From: Clostridia bacterium
Lineage (GTDB): Bacteria; Bacillota; DULZ01
Direction of reading: 5' to 3'
Length of the DNA: 34,861 nucleotides
Assembly (NCBI GenBank): GCA_012840125.1
Contig: DULZ01000037.1
Coordinates: 1 to 34,861 of the forward strand
Shown: in pieces, positions 34,740 through 34,861 of the stretch
Layout: each line of letters starts with the position of its first letter
Position numbering within the stretch: position 1 is the first letter of the stretch
Translations under genes and position numbers: made by a program
Notes under the pieces: generated by a model
The model's database searches: none
What the model was told of the DNA's origin: nothing
What the model saw: the letters and a program-made list of their open reading frames with translations, nothing else

Positions 34740-34861
34740 GTGCGCCCGGCATGGGCGCTGTCTATAGGGTGAAAGTCCCGAACGGCGAAGGTAGCAGTAG
34801 CCGTAGCTTAAGACAAGGGTGTCCGTCGTGAGGCGGAATCTGAAGGAAGTCGGCGGCAAAC
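34740..34861 (+). mobile_element. Group IIC intron, 5' end (domain I), cut by the window edge
   Basis: Starts GTGCGCCCGGCATGGGC and continues with TCTATAGGGTGAAAGTCCCG, then CAAGGGTGTCCGTCG, GGAATCTGAAGGAAG and CGGCGGCAAAC. This is the domain I signature of bacterial class C introns and is nearly collinear with the Oceanobacillus iheyensis group IIC ribozyme. Insertion directly after a terminator stem and T-run is the hallmark of this class. The reverse transcriptase/maturase and 3' end (domains V and VI) would lie to the right. Confidence 0.93.

Overview
The window looks like chromosomal DNA of an anaerobic, selenocysteine-using clostridial Firmicute, in the Moorella/Desulfotomaculum/Peptococcaceae style. 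The signs are the dnaX-ybaB-recR block next to a long Bacillus/Clostridium-type SRP RNA, strong AGGAGG ribosome sites with frequent GTG/TTG starts, a selenocysteine tRNA, corrinoid and Mo/W-pterin enzymes, TRAP transport and an SLH surface protein. The species cannot be named from the sequence alone.

Bases 1-10960 form a catabolic island. A sigma-54 activator (cut by the left edge) converges on a corrinoid protein gene. From a 337-bp divergent intergenic region, built around a 145-bp near-perfect palindromic element, runs a + strand operon: two 2-hydroxyacyl-CoA dehydratase/benzoyl-CoA reductase-like subunits (one lacking the three Fe-S cysteine positions), a family III CoA-transferase, a UroD-type putative corrinoid methyltransferase, a 48-aa unknown protein and a complete DctQ-DctM-DctP TRAP importer, closed by a terminator. 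The inferred logic is import of a carboxylic acid, CoA activation, reductive or dehydrating chemistry, and methyl transfer to a corrinoid. The substrate is not determined.

Bases 11014-16060 form a minus-strand redox operon: zinc ribbon, Mo/W-bisPGD enzyme of the DMSO-reductase superfamily, small ferredoxin subunit, and a NuoF/HymB-like protein that keeps Fe-S cysteines but lacks the FMN/NADH glycine motifs. Upstream lie a very good -24/-12 sigma-54 promoter, an inverted repeat that could be the activator site, and a structured 5' leader. This ties the operon to sigma-54 regulation and plausibly to the activator at base 2.

Bases 16174-26490 are mostly housekeeping: tRNA-Sec, an FAH-family enzyme, an SCP2 protein, a ferritin-like protein, a CcrM/HinfI-type orphan adenine methyltransferase, a radical SAM protein, pyridoxal kinase, HflX, tRNA-Ser(GGA), SRP RNA, dnaX, ybaB and recR.

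Bases 26500-28320 are a more A/T-rich accessory patch: an MNT nucleotidyltransferase, a frameshifted HEPN partner and a membrane-anchored JAB/RadC-like protein. A phosphofructokinase follows. The right end holds one very large SLH/FecR/Ig-like surface protein broken by two frameshifts (29750-34461), then a terminator with the 5' end of a group IIC intron inserted directly behind it, running off the right edge.
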